A DNA stretch of 64,000 nucleotides. It comes from an uncultured Croceitalea sp. (lineage in GTDB: Bacteria; Bacteroidota; Bacteroidia; Flavobacteriales; Flavobacteriaceae). Position 1 is the first letter of the stretch, and each line of letters opens with the position of its first letter. Positions 25,550-35,867 of the stretch are shown in pieces. The position numbers and the translations under genes are program-made. The notes under the pieces are model-generated. The model had not been told where the DNA came from, did not search any database, and was given only the letters and a program-made list of their open reading frames with translations. The stretch is from positions 62,001 through 126,000 of the forward strand of contig CANNDD010000004.1 of assembly GCA_947503285.1 (NCBI GenBank), written 5' to 3'.

Positions 25550-26725
25550 CTACGAAATTCCGGTCTTTAAATATTCTGTAGGGGAAGTGTTGGTCAATTT
25601 TTTGAAGACACGATTGAAAGTTGCCTTACTGTTAAATCCACATTCGAAAGCTATGCCCAGTAGTGATAGTTTTTGATGGACCTTATCATCAAGCTTTCGT
25701 TTGAATTCTTCAACGCGATATTTGTTGACAAAATCATTGAAGTTCATATCAAATCCCGAATTAATGGTTTCTGAAAGTTGTGCCCGGTTCATACGCGCCA
25801 TTTGGGCCAAATCGGCTAAATTCAAATCAGGGTTTAAATACGGTTTTTGATTTGACATAAGTGCCTTTAGGGAGGCAATATCGTCAGGCGATATGGACTT
25901 TTCAACATCATCTAAGTTCGGAATACTGGATCGGTTGGGCGTAAAGCTGAAATTCAGTTTTTGAAGTTTCGTAGTGTCCGTGAAAAAACCCATCACCCCT
26001 ACATAGATGATAATAAGGCCTGTATATAAGGTCATCCACCATTGTTGCATGTAATTCAACTCAATTACCAAGTTGCTCACGGTAGTTTGTGCGAAATCGT
26101 ATACAAACAACAGCGCATACAGCACTAAAAAGCTAAGGATCCAATTCAACTCCATTTTATAGGTATTGGAAAAAAATCCCTTGATTTTCTTTCTATAGAA
26201 ATAGAACAATTGAAACGTAAAGGCGAGGTACAAGAGGTTTTGAAAATAACCGAATATGGCATAAATCGGCAGTACAAAAGGTTCGTCCAGATTTATTTTC
26301 AAATATCCGTTTTGGGTTGTGTTGAATCCATCCAAAGAGGCGTCGTAAGTATATATTACGACCCGGTAAGCTATAATTAAAAACGCAGGTACAAAATGCA
26401 GCCAATCCTTCTTTTTAAATTTGAAGGATGTCATGGTAATGGACTTTACATAGAGGTATATCAAAGGTAAAAGGGCTACGGACATTGGAATCAACCAATA
26501 GTTCACCTTTGTATTTCTAAAAGTATCGTACCAGCCCATAAAACCAATGGTGTAACAGGTTTGCGAATAGCAGGTAATCAGTAATATCAAAAAAAGGAAT
26601 AAATCGGATATATTTCTTTTTTTCAAATACCTGTAGCACAACAATAGTGCAAAAATCAATCCTTGAATGGAAAGAAAGAGTAGGGGGGTGCTATGGATAT
26701 TAAAATCTGGAAACAATAGAAGCAT
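25550..26725 (-). CDS. AraC family regulator with N-terminal membrane domain
   Basis: 391 residues. Seven or eight hydrophobic helices occupy about 10-255 (LLFLSIQGLIFALLLCYRYL, LFLFLILLITCYSQTCYTIG and others). An AraC-type double helix-turn-helix follows at about 290-391 (DLNLADLAQMARMNRAQLSE; LSLLGIAFECGFNSKATFNR; FKKLTNTSPTEYL). This architecture is frequent in Bacteroidetes, and the membrane part is thought to sense a ligand or stress. The DoxX gene set lies 116 bases downstream on the same strand, making it the best candidate target. Confidence 0.88.
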   Translation of the reverse strand: MLLLFPDFNIHSTPLLFLSIQGLIFALLLCYRYLKKRNISDLFLFLILLITCYSQTCYTIGFMGWYDTFRNTKVNYWLIPMSVALLPLIYLYVKSITMTSFKFKKKDWLHFVPAFLIIAYRVVIYTYDASLDGFNTTQNGYLKINLDEPFVLPIYAIFGYFQNLLYLAFTFQLFYFYRKKIKGFFSNTYKMELNWILSFLVLYALLFVYDFAQTTVSNLVIELNYMQQWWMTLYTGLIIIYVGVMGFFTDTTKLQKLNFSFTPNRSSIPNLDDVEKSISPDDIASLKALMSNQKPYLNPDLNLADLAQMARMNRAQLSETINSGFDMNFNDFVNKYRVEEFKRKLDDKVHQKLSLLGIAFECGFNSKATFNRVFKKLTNTSPTEYLKTGIS

Positions 26726-26779
26726 GGTATTCTAAAGATTGTGTTGAAAATACAAACAATTTCAGAATTTCAAAGCTAG

Positions 26780-29191
26780 TTACCGTAGTTGGGGGTAATC
26801 ATTTGGTGCAACTTCGTGCATTATTTCATAGACTTTTTCAAAAATATCCTCTTCGTTGGGTTTTGAGAAGTAGTCCCCGTCAGTTGCATAGGCAGGCCTG
26901 TGCGATTTTGCGGTAAGTGTTTGCGGCTCGCTGTCGAGATACTTGTAAGCCCCTTGTTTATCGATAAGTTCGTGCAGAAGATACGCTGAACATCCGCCCG
27001 GTACATCTTCATCGATAATCAATAACCGATTGGTTTTCTGAATACTTTTGACGACATCGTGATTGATGTCAAACGGAAGTAAGGTCTGTGCATCTATGAC
27101 TTCTGCATCAATACCGACTTCTTGTAGCTCCTTAGCTACTTTTTGAACAATACGCAGTGTCGATCCGTAAGATAACAAGGTAATATCGTTACCGGTCTTT
27201 ACAGTTTCCACAACACCGATTGGAGTACAAAACTCCCCTAGATTAGCTGGTTTTGCTTCTTTGAGACGGTATCCATTCAGGCTTTCGATGATCAAGGCCG
27301 GCTCGTTACTTTTCATTAATGTATTGTAAAAACCAGCAGCTTGCGTCATGTTTCTGGGCGCCAGTATATAAAGACCCCTTAAAAAATGTATCAAACCGCC
27401 CATTTGAGAACCGGAATGCCAGATACCCTCTAAACGATGTCCACGAGTACGAATGATCATCGGTGCTATTTGTTTACCCACCGAACGATAACGTAGGGTA
27501 GCCAAATCATCACTCAATGTTTGTAGGCCATACATGATGTAATCCAAGTACTGAATTTCAGCTATGGGTCGTAAACCACGCAGTGCAAGCCCTATGCCTT
27601 GTCCAACTATCGTTGCTTCTCGAATACCTGTGTCGGCAATACGGTGAACCCCGTATTTTTCTTGAAGACCTTCCAAACCTTGGTTCACGTCACCAATATT
27701 ACCGGTATCTTCACCAAAAATCATCGCCTCAGGATACGTATCAAAAAGCCTGTCAAAATTGTCCCTCAAAATAATCCTACCGTCCACCAATTCGGGGTCT
27801 TCTGCGTAAACGGGAGCAATGGCCCCAATATTCGTGGCCTTGTTTTCCAATTCGCTGTACAATTGCGAGCTATATATGGGTTGGGTCTCTTTTATAAAAT
27901 TGTTCACCCAGTTTTGTAGATTCGTTTTTTCTTGACCCTGCTCACCGATAAGATACCGTAATGCCTGCCTACCGTGGGCGGCCAAATCACGTTTTATGGG
28001 CTCTTCGATGGCAATCAAATCATTGAGCACCTTGGTGATAAAAGCCCTATTTGGGCTTGAAGCCGCAGCTTTGGTCAAGATTTCGACAAGTTCTTTTTTA
28101 GCGGTTCGATGCGGTTCCAAAAACTCGGCCCAAGCCTGCTTTTTTGCATTCCGCACTTCTTGCTTACAAGACTTTTCCAGTTCTTTTAAGGATGCTTCGG
28201 TAGCAATATTATTTTCCAAGATCCACTCCCTGAAACGTTTGTTGCAATCATTCTCACGCTCCCATTCTAAACGCTCCGCACTTTTGTAACGTTCATGTGA
28301 GCCAGAGGTAGAGTGCCCTTGTGGTTGGGTTAGCTCCGTTACGTGTATGAGTACGGGAACATGCTCTTCGCGTGCAATGTCGGAAGCATTTTCATAAGCG
28401 TGGATCAATGCAGTATAGTCCCATCCTTTTACCTTTAAGATTTCATACCCGTCATTTTCGGCGTCACGCTTAAAGCCCTTCAGAATCTCTGAAATGTCGC
28501 TTTTAGTGGTGTGAAATTCGGCCGGAACGGAAATACCGTAATCATCGTCCCATACACTGATTACCATTGGCACCTGTAGTACCCCAGCCGCATTAAGTGT
28601 TTCAAAAAAATGTCCTTCACTGGTACTTGCATTGCCAATAGTGCCCCAGGCGACCTCATTTCCATTGTTTGAGAAATTGGTTTGGTCGATACCTTTTACA
28701 TTCCGATATACCTTTGATGCCTGTGCAAGACCCAGTAATCTGGGCATCTGACCGGCCGTACAAGAAATATCGGCACTACTGTTCTTTTGCTCGGTAAGAT
28801 TTTTCCAAGTACCATCATCATTCATGCTGTGCGTCACAAAATGCCCGCCCATCTGCCTACCGGCGCTCATGGGTTCTTTTGTGATATCGGTAGTAGCATA
28901 TAGACCGTGAAAAAATGCTATGGGGTCAAGATGGCCCGAAGCCATCATAAAAGTTTGATCTCTGTAATAGCCACTTCTAAAATCCCCATTTTGAAAGGCC
29001 CTGGCCATTGCCAATTGGGGTAGTTCCTTGCCATCACCAAAAATCCCAAATTTTGCCTTACCGGTCAAAACTTCACGACGCCCTAACAAACTGCACTCCC
29101 TACTGATAACGGCAACCCTATAATCATCTAAGATCTGGGACTGAAAATCGTCAAAGGAAATTTCACTGCTTGTTTTGGGATCTGACTTCAT
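26780..29191 (-). CDS. 2-oxoacid dehydrogenase E1, fused alpha and beta subunits
   Basis: 803 residues. Thiamine-diphosphate-dependent E1 component, most likely of the branched-chain 2-oxoacid dehydrogenase. The N-terminal half is the alpha subunit (GYYRDQTFMMASG, CTAGQMPRLLGLAQASK, ISVWDDDYGISVP). After a helical linker (about 330-470) comes the beta subunit (FGEDTGNIGDVNQGLEGLQ, EIQYLDYIMYGLQ, IRTRGHRLEG, LLSYGSTLRIV, LIIDEDVPGGCSAYL). Alpha-beta fusion is usual in this phylum. No E2 or E3 gene is adjacent, so they must be encoded elsewhere. Branched-chain specificity is inferred. Confidence 0.88.
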   Translation of the reverse strand: MKSDPKTSSEISFDDFQSQILDDYRVAVISRECSLLGRREVLTGKAKFGIFGDGKELPQLAMARAFQNGDFRSGYYRDQTFMMASGHLDPIAFFHGLYATTDITKEPMSAGRQMGGHFVTHSMNDDGTWKNLTEQKNSSADISCTAGQMPRLLGLAQASKVYRNVKGIDQTNFSNNGNEVAWGTIGNASTSEGHFFETLNAAGVLQVPMVISVWDDDYGISVPAEFHTTKSDISEILKGFKRDAENDGYEILKVKGWDYTALIHAYENASDIAREEHVPVLIHVTELTQPQGHSTSGSHERYKSAERLEWERENDCNKRFREWILENNIATEASLKELEKSCKQEVRNAKKQAWAEFLEPHRTAKKELVEILTKAAASSPNRAFITKVLNDLIAIEEPIKRDLAAHGRQALRYLIGEQGQEKTNLQNWVNNFIKETQPIYSSQLYSELENKATNIGAIAPVYAEDPELVDGRIILRDNFDRLFDTYPEAMIFGEDTGNIGDVNQGLEGLQEKYGVHRIADTGIREATIVGQGIGLALRGLRPIAEIQYLDYIMYGLQTLSDDLATLRYRSVGKQIAPMIIRTRGHRLEGIWHSGSQMGGLIHFLRGLYILAPRNMTQAAGFYNTLMKSNEPALIIESLNGYRLKEAKPANLGEFCTPIGVVETVKTGNDITLLSYGSTLRIVQKVAKELQEVGIDAEVIDAQTLLPFDINHDVVKSIQKTNRLLIIDEDVPGGCSAYLLHELIDKQGAYKYLDSEPQTLTAKSHRPAYATDGDYFSKPNEEDIFEKVYEIMHEVAPNDYPQLR

Positions 29192-29345
29192 ATGCTGACA
29201 AGTTTTTGCAAAAGTACTAAAAAGCGTCGATTACTACTAACGGCAAACCCTGCTTTTTATTCATGAAATCACAAAAAAAAGTTATATTAATGCATATTCT
29301 AAAAAATAAAGTGGAATTAAGGCCTGTATTTTATCGATTTCGTAA

Positions 29346-32201
29346 TTAGAACCATTTTCTGGTGAATAGCCCAATCAGGGTTTTCGGGCTTAAAGTGACC
29401 ACAAATCGAATACGTTCACCGTAATCATTAAAAGAGGGTTCAAAACCGTTGGTGGAATACATTGGAAAATAAAGCTCAAAGAAATCGGTGACCAAATTCA
29501 ATCGCACCCCAGAGTCATAAAAAAACCTTGCTTGTTCCCCTCTGTTTCGTATACCACCGATATCCCCATAAACCTCGATCCATTGCCAGATATTGATACT
29601 GGCATTTGCCGTCACGATCCAATCATTACCAAATCGTTCGTCAAATATTGATTTGAAACCTCCTTCTGCAAGAATGAACTGTTGACTTGTAATACCTGAA
29701 GCGGTTTGCGAACGGTTTAGGTAATTCAGATCAAATAAATAATCCGTTGGGCGGTCTAAGGCGAAACTAAAAAAATCGGATCCCGTATCATTGAACAAGA
29801 ACTTACCTGCATAGAACCTCAAATTCAGCTGACGATTGTTGTCAAACAGCCTTCTATTTTCCCATTCAAAAGATAGCTTTGAAAAATCCCTTGCCAATTG
29901 GGCATCCACCACCCACGATTTGAAATGGATGATGTTGTTGTCGATATCACCAAAACGCGCATTGAATACTGAAAAATCGGGCTCCGTATCTATTTGGTCC
30001 TTTATGCTTTCATCGATGGTTCGAAATACATTACGTAACCTGAACAATAAAAATTGTCGCCTATTGGCCATAAAATCCTCTGGGCGCCAGGTAAAGGAAA
30101 CCGAAGGCGTTATGGTCGTGAACCTTGAATTGATATCAAAAAAAGAGGTTCCACCACCAAGCGCATAGCTTACCGAATTCAATTTACCTTCATTAAAAAA
30201 ATAGCGAAATCTAAGTCCGGCACTACCCACAACCGCTTCTTCACGTGAAGAGTATTGCGGTTTTATATTAAAGAGAAAAGGGCGGTCTATAAAAGTCTTA
30301 TTGTTGATTGAAATACCGGCAGTAAGCCCATTATTTACATTGAATCGAAATTCAGGAACGTAGAAAATCTGATTGAAATAAGGATTCTCGATATCCTTAA
30401 AAAATCGAAGCTGCAATTTTTTATTGCTTGATAGAAATCCGTTAAGGCTCTTCCAATTATCCCTTTGGTTGACTTCAGGAACTTTCTTGTCGTAGTTTAA
30501 AACCAACCTATTCTCTCCTTTATCCGGAATGGTGAACGTACTTGAACTATCAATGCCCCTAAACCAATATTTGGAAATAACGGAATCTTTTTGAAGTCCG
30601 AAAAGAGAAATAGGGACTTTGGAACCAGTTTTATTTTTGATGGTAAACGTTATGGAACCGTCTGCCTTGGAAACTTCCTTGATTTTAAAATCGATGTTAT
30701 TCCTTAAACCCACGTATTCTTTAAAGAACCAATCGATGTCCTTATCCGTTTTGCCCTTTATCAACTCTTCCAAGTCGGCTGCTTTGACGTTGGGCACTAG
30801 TTTAAAGGTTTCATAAAAGCTTCTTATACCCTCGTTGATCTTCTCTGAACCAATGTATTCGCCTAAATATGACATGCCAAGACCGGCTTTATAACGATTG
30901 GCGATTTTTTGGTTCCATTTGGTCAAGGAATCATTAGGGGTCGAAAGGGCCTGATGATCATTTCTTCGCACTGAAACCATCTGTAGCAGGTAGTACTGCT
31001 CATTAAAATCCATTTGTGCCAAGTTATAGGCTCGAAAACCCCATAAACGGGATAATTTCCCTGCCCATTTTTGATTTGGATATTTTTCTGCTACATAAGA
31101 TATGAGCAAATAGTTGACGATGGCATCATTTACCCAACGTTCTTTCCGTTCATCAAGAAACAATGTTTCTTGTACAAAATGATTCAAGGCCGTTTTCAAC
31201 AACTTCATTTCAAATTGAAATTGCTCGCTATAAGGCCTGATAAAATTAGGAAGCTGGTTGATACCAAAGAGTGGATTTCGATTGTAGTCGTATTCAGAGA
31301 CCAATAGATTTTCATGGGGATATGCCCCAAGTCTATCCTTAATGAAATCGAGCACCCTGTTTATGGAGAGTCCTTGTGAAATACCGTCATATTTGGAAGC
31401 CTCTAAATCAGTGGTAACGGTCATGGCCTCGGTACGATGAGTCGTAAATCTCTTTTTTGGGGTTAAGATGACCTGCGCACTCTTCCTTTTACGGCCAGAA
31501 AGGCTGGCATGATTTCCTAAAGAAAAATCGGTTACGGAGATAGTTGTATAATTGGTAGCTAAATGAAGGTCTTTAGGAAATCGTAGTGAAATCTCGGTAT
31601 CCGTGACATCGGTGTTTAAGTCATTGAGGTTTTTATTGGAATATAACTTCCATGTCTTATCAAAAACAGCCGGAGTCAAATACCAATCCTTTAAATTATA
31701 CCCTCCCTTATAACCATGTCCATAGTCTGTGTAACGACTATTGGGTAGTTTAAGGGTATAGGTTAGATGTAATGTAACGGAATTACCCGGGGCAAGGGTT
31801 TTGGGCAAAAGGACCTCGATGATATCCGCTGCCCTAGATCGATTCCATTCCAAACCATTGTATTCGTTATCAACGATACTTACAATCTCGGTTCTTCCGC
31901 GATTTTTCTCTTTGGCCAGATGCAGGCTCTTATTGAATTCTTCACCGAATCTTTTTGCCAAAGCGGTCTTATTGCTTGAATAAGCATGGTTCCAGTCATT
32001 GAAGTAGATGGTATTAAGCCCTACTATACCATTATTCACATACACAAATTCCTGCTTTATTTCAACCGTGTTATTGGTTCCATTCAGCGTTGCTGAAATG
32101 GTGTTTTGATGCTGTCCGAACGTCTCATCAGGGGCAATAAACACTAATGCGCAAAGCATTAAAAAAATAAGCGGGTATTTATTTCTCAAGCGTATCGTCA
32201 A
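29346..32201 (-). CDS. M1-like peptidase domain, catalytically degenerate, with C-terminal beta-barrel
   Basis: 951 residues with an N-terminal signal (LIFLMLCALVFIAPDETFG). Residues about 30-520 look like the gluzincin M1 fold (VTTDLEASKYDGISQG; PHENLLVSEYDYN; a helical domain ending in FKLVPNVKAADLEELI). The HExxH zinc site is absent: the aligned helix reads NHFVQE (340-345), and the second-ligand WLNEG motif reads WVNDA (356-360). From about 620 to the end the sequence is alternating amphipathic strands ending in Trp-Phe, as in outer-membrane barrels. It probably sits in the outer membrane as a non-catalytic or binding protein. It starts immediately after the LOG gene stop. Confidence 0.7.
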   Translation of the reverse strand: MTIRLRNKYPLIFLMLCALVFIAPDETFGQHQNTISATLNGTNNTVEIKQEFVYVNNGIVGLNTIYFNDWNHAYSSNKTALAKRFGEEFNKSLHLAKEKNRGRTEIVSIVDNEYNGLEWNRSRAADIIEVLLPKTLAPGNSVTLHLTYTLKLPNSRYTDYGHGYKGGYNLKDWYLTPAVFDKTWKLYSNKNLNDLNTDVTDTEISLRFPKDLHLATNYTTISVTDFSLGNHASLSGRKRKSAQVILTPKKRFTTHRTEAMTVTTDLEASKYDGISQGLSINRVLDFIKDRLGAYPHENLLVSEYDYNRNPLFGINQLPNFIRPYSEQFQFEMKLLKTALNHFVQETLFLDERKERWVNDAIVNYLLISYVAEKYPNQKWAGKLSRLWGFRAYNLAQMDFNEQYYLLQMVSVRRNDHQALSTPNDSLTKWNQKIANRYKAGLGMSYLGEYIGSEKINEGIRSFYETFKLVPNVKAADLEELIKGKTDKDIDWFFKEYVGLRNNIDFKIKEVSKADGSITFTIKNKTGSKVPISLFGLQKDSVISKYWFRGIDSSSTFTIPDKGENRLVLNYDKKVPEVNQRDNWKSLNGFLSSNKKLQLRFFKDIENPYFNQIFYVPEFRFNVNNGLTAGISINNKTFIDRPFLFNIKPQYSSREEAVVGSAGLRFRYFFNEGKLNSVSYALGGGTSFFDINSRFTTITPSVSFTWRPEDFMANRRQFLLFRLRNVFRTIDESIKDQIDTEPDFSVFNARFGDIDNNIIHFKSWVVDAQLARDFSKLSFEWENRRLFDNNRQLNLRFYAGKFLFNDTGSDFFSFALDRPTDYLFDLNYLNRSQTASGITSQQFILAEGGFKSIFDERFGNDWIVTANASINIWQWIEVYGDIGGIRNRGEQARFFYDSGVRLNLVTDFFELYFPMYSTNGFEPSFNDYGERIRFVVTLSPKTLIGLFTRKWF

Positions 32202-32888
32202 TTAAAAATTTGGGCTCATGACATGACCTTTGTAGAAACTGTCAATAATTTCAACTACTTCATCTGCATTGTCAACTAGTTTGATCAGGTCAAGGTCTTT
32301 CGGACTGATATTTCCTGCTTCAAGCATGGTATTTTTAATCCAATCAAAAAGGCCTCCCCAAAAATCACTGCCTACCAAGATAATCGGGAAAGTACCGATT
32401 TTATTGGTTTGGATTAGGGTAATTGCCTCAAATAATTCATCTAACGTACCGAAACCACCGGGCATGACCACAAAGCCTTGTGAATACTTCACGAACATGA
32501 CCTTGCGAACAAAAAAATAATCGAAATCAAGACTTTTATCTGGGTCAATAAACGGATTGTCATGTTGCTCGAAAGGCAAATCGATATTCAGACCGACCGA
32601 AGTTCCCCCGGCTTTGTTGGCACCTTTATTACCTGCTTCCATAATACCGGGTCCTCCACCGGTGATGACCCCATAACCTGCCTTTGCGATCGCTTCGGCA
32701 ACTGCTACCGCGGTCTCGTAATAAGGTGCACCGGGTTTGGTTCTGGCAGAACCGAAAATGGAGACACATGGCCCTATTTCACTCATTCGTTCAAAACCGT
32801 TCACAAATTCACCCATGATCTTAAAAATGGCCCAGGAATCATTGGTTTTAATTTCGTTCCAACCTTTTGGGTGTTGTTCTTTCCTCAT
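32202..32888 (-). CDS. LOG family protein (TIGR00730, Rossmann fold)
   Basis: 228 residues. Members of this family are nucleoside 5'-monophosphate phosphoribohydrolases (cytokinin-activating LOG in plants, PpnN in bacteria). The hallmark PGGFGTLDELFE (PGGxGTxxE) and GGGPGIMEAGNKGA are present, together with SIFGSARTKPG at the N-terminus. Annotation as lysine decarboxylase would be the older, incorrect name. The stop codon directly touches the start of the barrel-protein gene (32201/32202). uvrA lies 10 bases upstream on the same strand. Confidence 0.9.
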   Translation of the reverse strand: MRKEQHPKGWNEIKTNDSWAIFKIMGEFVNGFERMSEIGPCVSIFGSARTKPGAPYYETAVAVAEAIAKAGYGVITGGGPGIMEAGNKGANKAGGTSVGLNIDLPFEQHDNPFIDPDKSLDFDYFFVRKVMFVKYSQGFVVMPGGFGTLDELFEAITLIQTNKIGTFPIILVGSDFWGGLFDWIKNTMLEAGNISPKDLDLIKLVDNADEVVEIIDSFYKGHVMSPNF

Positions 32889-32898
32889 ACAACTATGT

Positions 32899-35760
32899 TT
32901 AAACTACTTTGGTCATTTCTTTTTGACCTGCTTTCAGTTCTTTTTTCAAAAATTTCGCGGTATAACTTTTAGTGTCTTTGATAACCTGTTCCGGGGTTCC
33001 TTTCGCAACAATCATGCCACCGCCCCGGCCACCTTCATAACCGATATCGATGATATGGTCGACCATTTTGATTACATCCATATTGTGTTCTATGACCAAT
33101 ACCGTATTGCCCTTGTCGACCAATTGGTTCAATACGTCCATTAGAACGCGAATATCCTCAAAATGGAGCCCAGTGGTGGGTTCATCCAAAATATAAAAGG
33201 TATTACCAGTATCGCGCTTTGAAAGCTCAGTTGCCAACTTAACCCGTTGTGCCTCACCACCCGACAGTGTTGTTGATTGTTGCCCAAGCGAAATGTACCC
33301 GAGGCCTACATCTACTATCGTTTTCAGTTTACGATGGATTTTGGGAATGTTCTCAAAAAAATCTACGGCTTCATTCATGGTCATTTCCAAAACGTCTGCA
33401 ATCGATTTTCCCTTGTACCGTATTTCTAGGGTCTCCCTGTTAAAGCGTTTGCCATTGCAGGTTTCACATTCTACATATACATCAGGCAGAAAATTCATTT
33501 CTATAACCTTTAATCCGCCACCTTGGCAAGTCTCACAGCGCCCCCCCTGAACATTAAAACTGAACCTACCTGGCTTATAGCCCCTAATGGTTGCTTCAGT
33601 GGTTTTTGCGAACAGGGAGCGTATCTCACTAAAGACACCGGTATAAGTCGCCGGATTTGACCTTGGAGTCCTACCAATTGGGGATTGGTTGATGTCGATT
33701 ACCTTATCAATATGCTCGAGGCCCTTAATTTTTTTATATGGCATTGGTTTTTTGACCCCATTGAAATAATGGGTATTCATAATCGGATAAAGGGTCTCGT
33801 TTATCAAAGTTGATTTACCACTACCCGATACCCCGGTCACCCCAATCATCTTACCAAGCGGAAATTCGGCGGTAACATTTTTCAGGTTGTTTCCCGTACA
33901 ACCCGAGAGCACCAGTTTTTTACCTGTACCTTTTCTTCGGTTCTCAGGTACCTTTATTTGTTTTTCACCACTAATGTAATCTGCGGTCAGGGTGCTATGG
34001 TCTTGCAATTCTGACGGCGGACCTTCTGAAATGATCCTGCCACCGTGCTTGCCCGCCTTGGGGCCTATATCGATTACATGATCCGCTGCTTCGATCATAT
34101 CGCGATCATGTTCGACAACGATAACCGAATTGCCAATATCCCGAAGGGAGGCCAACGAGTGTATCAATCTTTCATTGTCACGTTGATGCAAACCGATACT
34201 TGGTTCATCGAGTATGTAAAGCACTCCCACAAGTTGTGAACCAATCTGAGTAGCCAATCGAATTCTTTGGGCTTCCCCTCCTGACAGTGATTTAGAACTT
34301 CTATTTAGGGAAAGGTAGTCCAATCCAACATCCAAGAGAAAACGGATCCTGGTTCGAATCTCTTTAACAATTTCCTCCGCTATTTTCTTTTGGTTGCCTT
34401 TTAATTTGGCATTAAGGTTATCAAAAAAATCAGCGAGTTCAGAAATGTCCATATGTGCCAAGTCGGCAATATTCTTTTCGCCTACTTTAAAGTATAGCGA
34501 TTCTTTGCGCAAACGGGAACCTTGACAGGTAGGGCAAGTAATTTTATCCATGTACTCTTTGGCCCAACGCTTTATGGAAGTCGAATTCGCTTCTTCGAAC
34601 TGGTTTTTGATGAAGTTGGAGATACCTTCATAGTCAATGCGGTATTCCCGTTTAACACCTAAGGTCTTTGAATCTACCGTAAAACTTTCTTTACCACCAT
34701 TGAGTATCACTTCAAGGCCTTCAGCAGGTATTTTATCAATGGTCGTTTCCAAATCGAACTTATAACGCTGTGCAATGGTCTCCAATTGTTTAAAGGCCCA
34801 TGACTTTTTATATTCCCCCAGAGGTGCTATGCCGCCCGTTTTTATTGATAATTTCCTATTGGGAAAGATTTTATCCTCATTGACCTCATATACATGTCCG
34901 AGTCCATTGCAATGTGGGCACATTCCTTTTGGTGAGTTGAATGAAAATGTATTGGGCTCGGGGGTAGGATAGGAGATGCCCGTACTCGGGCACATCAAAT
35001 CGCGACTGAAATAGCGGGGTACTTTTTCCCCTTCCTCCAAGACCATGAGTACATTGTTGCCACTGTACATTGCCGTATTGATGGTCTCTGACAATCTTTT
35101 ATCAAAATCTTCACCAATGGTCACCTTTAAACGATCAATGACAATCTCTATGTCATGTGTTTTATAGCGATCGACCTTCATTCCCTTGGTGATATCCACG
35201 ACATGGCCATCGACGCGTACTTTCACAAAGCCTTGCTTGCCTATTTGTTCGAACAACTCTCGATAATGCCCCTTACGCGATTTGATAATGGGTGCAAGAA
35301 TATTGATTTTTTTATCTTGATAGGCCTCGATGATCAAATCCCTGATTTGGTCATCACTATAGCTGACCATCTTTTCACCCGTATTGTAACTGTATGCATC
35401 ACCGGCCCTGGCGAAAAGCAATCTCAAAAAATCATAGACCTCGGTTATAGTGCCCACTGTAGATCTCGGGGATTTAGACGTGGTTTTTTGCTCTATGGCA
35501 ATAACCGGCGAAAGACCATCTATCTTATCCACATCTGGGCGTTCTAAACCGCCTAGAAACTGCCTGGCGTACGCCGAAAACGTTTCGATATAACGCCTTT
35601 GGCCTTCTGCATAGATAGTGTCAAAAGCAAGTGAAGATTTTCCGCTTCCAGATAGCCCCGTTATGACTACCAGCTTTTCACGTGGTATGGTTACATCAAT
35701 GTCCTTAAGGTTGTGCACGCGTGCCCCGCGTACTTCAATGTTTTCTTCGTAGTTAATCAT
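32899..35760 (-). CDS. uvrA: excinuclease ABC subunit A
   Basis: Damage-recognition ATPase of nucleotide excision repair. Two ABC modules are present: Walker [14 protein letters not shown] and signature [17 protein letters not shown] in the first, [13 protein letters not shown] and [17 protein letters not shown] in the second. Zinc-finger Cys pairs (CPHC, CPTC, CETC with CETC) are present. ATG 35760 ([20 protein letters not shown]) gives 953 residues, close to the family norm; an upstream ATG at 35784 would add eight residues and cannot be excluded. It probably leads a transcript with the LOG and barrel genes. Confidence 0.95.
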   Translation of the reverse strand: MINYEENIEVRGARVHNLKDIDVTIPREKLVVITGLSGSGKSSLAFDTIYAEGQRRYIETFSAYARQFLGGLERPDVDKIDGLSPVIAIEQKTTSKSPRSTVGTITEVYDFLRLLFARAGDAYSYNTGEKMVSYSDDQIRDLIIEAYQDKKINILAPIIKSRKGHYRELFEQIGKQGFVKVRVDGHVVDITKGMKVDRYKTHDIEIVIDRLKVTIGEDFDKRLSETINTAMYSGNNVLMVLEEGEKVPRYFSRDLMCPSTGISYPTPEPNTFSFNSPKGMCPHCNGLGHVYEVNEDKIFPNRKLSIKTGGIAPLGEYKKSWAFKQLETIAQRYKFDLETTIDKIPAEGLEVILNGGKESFTVDSKTLGVKREYRIDYEGISNFIKNQFEEANSTSIKRWAKEYMDKITCPTCQGSRLRKESLYFKVGEKNIADLAHMDISELADFFDNLNAKLKGNQKKIAEEIVKEIRTRIRFLLDVGLDYLSLNRSSKSLSGGEAQRIRLATQIGSQLVGVLYILDEPSIGLHQRDNERLIHSLASLRDIGNSVIVVEHDRDMIEAADHVIDIGPKAGKHGGRIISEGPPSELQDHSTLTADYISGEKQIKVPENRRKGTGKKLVLSGCTGNNLKNVTAEFPLGKMIGVTGVSGSGKSTLINETLYPIMNTHYFNGVKKPMPYKKIKGLEHIDKVIDINQSPIGRTPRSNPATYTGVFSEIRSLFAKTTEATIRGYKPGRFSFNVQGGRCETCQGGGLKVIEMNFLPDVYVECETCNGKRFNRETLEIRYKGKSIADVLEMTMNEAVDFFENIPKIHRKLKTIVDVGLGYISLGQQSTTLSGGEAQRVKLATELSKRDTGNTFYILDEPTTGLHFEDIRVLMDVLNQLVDKGNTVLVIEHNMDVIKMVDHIIDIGYEGGRGGGMIVAKGTPEQVIKDTKSYTAKFLKKELKAGQKEMTKVV

Positions 35761-35867
35761 AGCCCAAGCTTCAAAAGTAATCATTTGGCACTTAAAAAAG
35801 AAGCCGGGCTTACTATGATTTTGTTAAGTAAACGCTTTCAATTATCTTGTCAAAAAACCACTACAAC

